Source of the DNA: Pseudomonadota bacterium
GTDB lineage: Bacteria > Pseudomonadota > Alphaproteobacteria > Rhizobiales > Devosiaceae
Assembly (NCBI GenBank): GCA_023427545.1
Contig: JAEZBF010000065.1
Location: 1-9,746 of the forward strand
Direction of reading: 5' to 3'
DNA: 9,746 nucleotides
The notes beneath the pieces are model-generated. The model was not told where the DNA came from, did not search any database, and saw only the letters and a list, made by a program, of their open reading frames with translations. The position numbers were made by a program, and so were the translations under genes. Of the stretch, positions 6,825 to 9,746 are shown piece after piece. How positions within the stretch are numbered: the stretch's first letter is position 1; the number at the start of each line of letters is the position of its first letter.

Positions 6825-7405
6825 GCAAGCCCCCGGCTACCGGGTTTCATCGCCGGGATCGATGCGAGTTCGGGCGGCAGCGCGTCGGCGGGATAAGCGG
6901 GCACCTTGTACTGGCTCAACGCGATCAGCGGCACGCCGACATCAGCCTCACCGCCCGAGCGGTCGATCAGGCAGGCAGCGGCCACGACATCCGCGCCGAG
7001 ACCGCGCAGGCACGCGATGCATTCGCGGATCGACAACCCGGTCGTGACAATGTCCTCGACCACGAGCACTTTCTCGCCGCGCGCGAGTTCGAAGCCCCGG
7101 CGGAGCTCGAACGTACCCTCCACCCTTTCCGTGTAGATCGCCGGCAGGCCGAGGTGCCGGGCCGTTTCGTATCCCGGAATGATGCCGCCGATCGCGGGCG
7201 ACACGACTTTGCTCACCCCCGCATACCCCGCGGCGCGGATCGTTTCGGCGAGGGCTCGGCAGAGCCGCTCCGCCTTGTCGGGATACATGAAGACCCGTGC
7301 CTTCTGCAGGAACACCGGCGAGCGAAGCCCGGAGGACAGGATGAAGTGTCCCTCGAGCAGAGCCCCGCAGTCGCGGAAGATCTGCAGAACCTCGTCAGTG
7401 GTCAC
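6821..7405 (-). CDS. pyrE: Orotate phosphoribosyltransferase
   Basis: PyrE joins orotate to PRPP to form orotidine 5'-phosphate, the fifth step of de novo pyrimidine synthesis. The 194-residue protein has the type I phosphoribosyltransferase signature VLVVEDIVTTGLS at 113-125, with the acidic pair E117/D118 that grips the PRPP ribose. An N-terminal part with FILSSGLRSPVFLQK positions orotate. The family segment SPAIGGIIPGYETAR lies at 69-83. This is the shorter form of the enzyme. The start is GTG, overlapping the rsh stop as GTGA. A near-perfect ribosome site within GAGGAGGAG (7419-7411) lies at good spacing. Its placement directly behind the (p)ppGpp enzyme gene links nucleotide supply to the stringent response at least by transcription. 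Confidence 0.95.
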   Translation of the reverse strand: MTTDEVLQIFRDCGALLEGHFILSSGLRSPVFLQKARVFMYPDKAERLCRALAETIRAAGYAGVSKVVSPAIGGIIPGYETARHLGLPAIYTERVEGTFELRRGFELARGEKVLVVEDIVTTGLSIRECIACLRGLGADVVAAACLIDRSGGEADVGVPLIALSQYKVPAYPADALPPELASIPAMKPGSRGLA

Positions 7406-9684
7406 GCCGGCTCCTCCTCGCGCTCAACCTCGCCGCCCCAGACCATGTTGGCGACTTCGCGCGCCTCGGCAAGCGTAGCCCGGCGTACGCGCGACAGCCC
7501 GGCGGTGAGCTTCAGGGTCGATAGCACATCGTTGAGCTGGGCGGCGTTGCGTACTTCGATCTCGAAGATCAGCTTGTGGAAATCGGGCGAGGCCATGCGC
7601 ATGACGAGGTTGTGGATGTTGGCGTCGCACGAGGCGATGGCCGCCGAAATCTGCGCAAGCGAGCCCGGCTTGTTCTGCGACAGCATGGTGATCGCCCGCT
7701 TGTGGCGGCGCTGCTCGCTGCCGCGCAGGTCCCAACGAACATCGACCCAAGCCACGTCCGAGTCGTGCATCTCGACAAGCGCCTCGGAATCGATGGGATG
7801 GATGATGATTGGCTTGCCGGGCTCCATGATCCCGACCGGCCGCTCGCCCGGAACGACGCCCTGCGGGGAGATCTCGACGCGCGTGTTGAAATTGAGCTGG
7901 GCCAGCGCCTCGCGGGCGCGCGGACCGGACCGCTGGCTCATATCGACCTGGAAACGGAAAGCGTCGGTGGCGCGAAGCGCAAACCAGCCCTCGGCCTTGT
8001 CGGGCGCCGGCAGGTCGGGACTGCGCGACTTGCGGCGCTTGATGCCCTTGGTGGCTATCAGCTCGTTGCCGAAAGCCTCCTGGCTGATCCGGCCCTCGCC
8101 AACGGCGATCAGCATCTCGCGCTTGCTGGGCTGCCCGAGACGTTCCGCCAGCGCCTTGGCCTCAGTGTCGTCGAGCGACGTGCCCTCGCGGTCGAGCGCC
8201 ATTGAAAGGATGTGCTCGCCGAGGGCGAAGGCGCGCTGCTGGGCCGCCTGCCGCACCGCGCGCCGGATCGCCGCGCGCGCCTTGCCGGTGGCTGCGATGC
8301 CGATCCAGTTGCTGGGCGGCAGGTGGTTCTGGTCCCGAATTATCTCCACCTCGTCGCCGGAGCGGAGCTGGGTGACCAGCGGCATGATCGAGCCGTTGAT
8401 CTTGGCCCCGACGCAGGTATCGCCGATGTCGGTGTGCAGTGCGTACGCAAAGTCGATCGGCGTGGCGCCGCGCGGCAGGGCGATCAGCCGCCCGCGCGGG
8501 GTGAAGCAGAACACCTGGTCCTGGAACAGCTCGAGCCGCGTGTATTCGAGGAAATCCTCGCCCGTCGCGCCGGTGGTCAAATGTTCGATCGTCTGGCGCA
8601 GCCACGCGAAGGCCTGGCTCTCGCTCTGCGCGTTCCGGACGTCGCTCGCGGCACCCTCCTTGTACAGCGCATGCGCAGCGATGCCGAATTCGGCGACACG
8701 GTGCATTTCATGGGTGCGGATCTGCAGCTCCGCTCGCTGCCGGCCAAGTCCCACAATCGTCGTATGGATCGAGCGGTAGTCGTTGTGTTTGGGAACCGAG
8801 ATGTAGTCCTTGAACCGACCCGGCACGACCTTCCAGTTGGTGTGGACGATGCCCAACGCCCGGTAGCAATCCTCGATGGTGTCCACGATGACGCGGAATC
8901 CGATCATGTCGGAGAGCTGCTCGAGCGCGATCTGCTTGCGCTCGATCTTGGAGAAGATCGACCATGGCGACTTCACCCGTGCGGATACCTCAGCTTTGAT
9001 CCCTTCGGCGTCGAGCTTCTCGGAGAGCTCGCGCTTGATCGTCGAGATGGTTTCCGCAAATTCCGACTGCATCACGCTCAGCCGGTCGGTTATCGCGCGA
9101 TAGTGCTCCGGCTGGAGCGTTTTGAACGATAAGTCCTCGAGCTCGCTGCGCATGTCCTGCATGCCCATGCGACCGGCGAGCGGGGCGTAGATCTCCATTG
9201 TCTCGTTGGCGATGCGGGCCCGCTTGTCCGCCGGCATGTGCTCGAGCGTGCGCATGTTGTGCAGGCGGTCGGCGAGCTTGACGAGCAGCACGCGCACATC
9301 GGCGGAGATCGCGAGCAGGAGCTTGCGCAGATTCTCGGCCTGGGCCTCTTCGCGTGAAACGAGGTTCAGCCGCTCGATCTTGGTCAGGCCATCGACGATC
9401 GATCCGATTTCGGGCCCAAAGAGCTGGTCGATCTCGGCACGGGTGGCGTCCGTATCCTCGATCGTGTCGTGCAGCAGCGCGACGGCGATGGTGGCGTCGT
9501 CGAGGCGAAGATCCGTGAGGATCGCTGCAACTTCAAGTGGATGAGCGAAGAACGGGTCACCTGAAGCGCGAAGTTGACTGCCATGTTTCTGCATGGCGTA
9601 GACATAGGCGCGGTTGAGAAGCTGCTCGTCGGCCTTGGGATTGTAGGCCTGCACTCTCTCGAGCAGCTCGAATTGACGCATCAT
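7402..9684 (-). CDS. rsh: Bifunctional (p)ppGpp synthetase/hydrolase, RSH (RelA/SpoT) family
   Basis: Rsh makes and degrades the alarmone (p)ppGpp, which governs the starvation response; alphaproteobacteria usually have this one long RSH enzyme. The 760-residue protein has an intact HD hydrolase domain: H48, H72/D73, E76/D77, and D139/N143 in KLADRLHNMRTL. The synthetase domain (about 235-345) has D259, the RFKD motif at 290-293, which is the RXKD type of bifunctional enzymes, Y303/H307 and the catalytic pair E319/Q321. A TGS domain follows at about 390-450, then helical and linker regions, and an ACT domain at about 675-745 with NKPGSLAQISAAI. The start has two tandem ATGs (9684 and 9681), matching the usual MMRQ start of rhizobial homologues. 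No clear ribosome site precedes them. The family gene symbol varies (rsh, relA, spoT). Both activities are expected from the residues seen. Confidence 0.95.
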   Translation of the reverse strand: MMRQFELLERVQAYNPKADEQLLNRAYVYAMQKHGSQLRASGDPFFAHPLEVAAILTDLRLDDATIAVALLHDTIEDTDATRAEIDQLFGPEIGSIVDGLTKIERLNLVSREEAQAENLRKLLLAISADVRVLLVKLADRLHNMRTLEHMPADKRARIANETMEIYAPLAGRMGMQDMRSELEDLSFKTLQPEHYRAITDRLSVMQSEFAETISTIKRELSEKLDAEGIKAEVSARVKSPWSIFSKIERKQIALEQLSDMIGFRVIVDTIEDCYRALGIVHTNWKVVPGRFKDYISVPKHNDYRSIHTTIVGLGRQRAELQIRTHEMHRVAEFGIAAHALYKEGAASDVRNAQSESQAFAWLRQTIEHLTTGATGEDFLEYTRLELFQDQVFCFTPRGRLIALPRGATPIDFAYALHTDIGDTCVGAKINGSIMPLVTQLRSGDEVEIIRDQNHLPPSNWIGIAATGKARAAIRRAVRQAAQQRAFALGEHILSMALDREGTSLDDTEAKALAERLGQPSKREMLIAVGEGRISQEAFGNELIATKGIKRRKSRSPDLPAPDKAEGWFALRATDAFRFQVDMSQRSGPRAREALAQLNFNTRVEISPQGVVPGERPVGIMEPGKPIIIHPIDSEALVEMHDSDVAWVDVRWDLRGSEQRRHKRAITMLSQNKPGSLAQISAAIASCDANIHNLVMRMASPDFHKLIFEIEVRNAAQLNDVLSTLKLTAGLSRVRRATLAEAREVANMVWGGEVEREEEPA
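7411..7419 (-). promoter_or_regulatory. Strong Shine-Dalgarno for pyrE inside the rsh 3' end
   Basis: The minus strand reads GAGGAGGAG five bases before the GTG start of pyrE; the AGGAGG core (7418-7413) is seven bases away, a near-ideal spacing. The same bases encode the glutamate run near the RSH C-terminus (EREEEPA). This site supports the GTG at 7405 as the pyrE start despite the non-ATG codon. Confidence 0.75.
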
Positions 9685-9746
9685 CGACGTATTCGCCCGG
9701 ATTGGCGCGAGGGGGCCGGGCCGCGGGTAGCGGCGCGTCCGGGCTT
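9685..9746. other. Region upstream of rsh at the window edge, no gene assigned
   Basis: These 62 bases are very GC-rich. On the minus strand all three frames are open or nearly so. One frame ends in a TGA (9683-9681) that overlaps the rsh ATG as ATGA, but its residues (arginine, proline, glycine and alanine) resemble no protein I know. The gene commonly found upstream of rsh in related bacteria, rpoZ, is not recognisable here. There is a 5-base-stem hairpin at 9720-9734 and no convincing promoter or ribosome site. The rsh promoter may lie outside the window. Confidence 0.4.

Noticed and set aside
7154..8779. A 541-codon open frame on the plus strand opposite rsh and pyrE.
   Set aside because: It lies wholly antisense to two well-recognised genes, and its translation is serine-, arginine- and alanine-rich with no family motif. 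GC-rich codon bias commonly keeps such antisense frames open.
8212..9132. A 306-codon plus-strand frame opposite the rsh synthetase region.
   Set aside because: It is fully covered by the conserved RSH coding sequence and shows no independent ribosome site or family motif.
9720..9734. Hairpin GCCGC-GGGTA-GCGGC upstream of rsh as a terminator of an upstream gene.
   Set aside because: The stem is short, there is no T-run, and such stems are expected by chance in DNA this GC-rich.

Overview
This window is a GC-rich stretch of chromosomal core genome, most likely from an alphaproteobacterium of the order Hyphomicrobiales (Rhizobiales). I base this on the gene order rsh-pyrE-acpS-lepB-rnc-era-recO-parC and on protein signatures: the MMRQ-type start of the RSH protein, the HPHGDQSIYD motif in ParC, and a single-membrane-segment LepB. 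A Devosia-like genus is possible, but that is an impression I cannot prove from the sequence.

Layout. Bases 3-866 (+) hold the 3' part of an endonuclease/exonuclease/phosphatase-family gene whose 5' end lies outside the window. The rest, 863-9684, is one long minus-strand gene train read from right to left: rsh (9684-7402), pyrE (7405-6821), acpS (6824-6402), lepB (6344-5550), rnc (5553-4849), era (4852-3914), recO (3862-3152) and parC (3139-863). Four of the seven junctions are 4-base stop/start overlaps: GTGA, GTGA, ATGA and TTGA. The other three gaps are 57, 51 and 12 bases. This packing suggests co-transcription and translational coupling. The train meets the plus-strand gene head-on, and the two genes share a CTAG palindrome as their stop codons.

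The genes cover (p)ppGpp synthesis and hydrolysis (rsh), pyrimidine synthesis (pyrE), carrier-protein activation for lipid synthesis (acpS), protein secretion (lepB), rRNA processing (rnc), 30S assembly (era), recombination repair (recO) and chromosome decatenation (parC). The set links the stringent-response enzyme to several growth-rate-dependent processes. All key catalytic residues I could check are present.

I see no tRNA or rRNA gene, mobile element, CRISPR array, phage gene or convincing promoter. No stretch over 300 bases lacks a gene. I did not find an undescribed system here. The points worth a second look are small: the shared stop codon, a strongly self-complementary element just before the lepB ribosome binding site, non-ATG starts at coupled junctions, and a few family-position substitutions.
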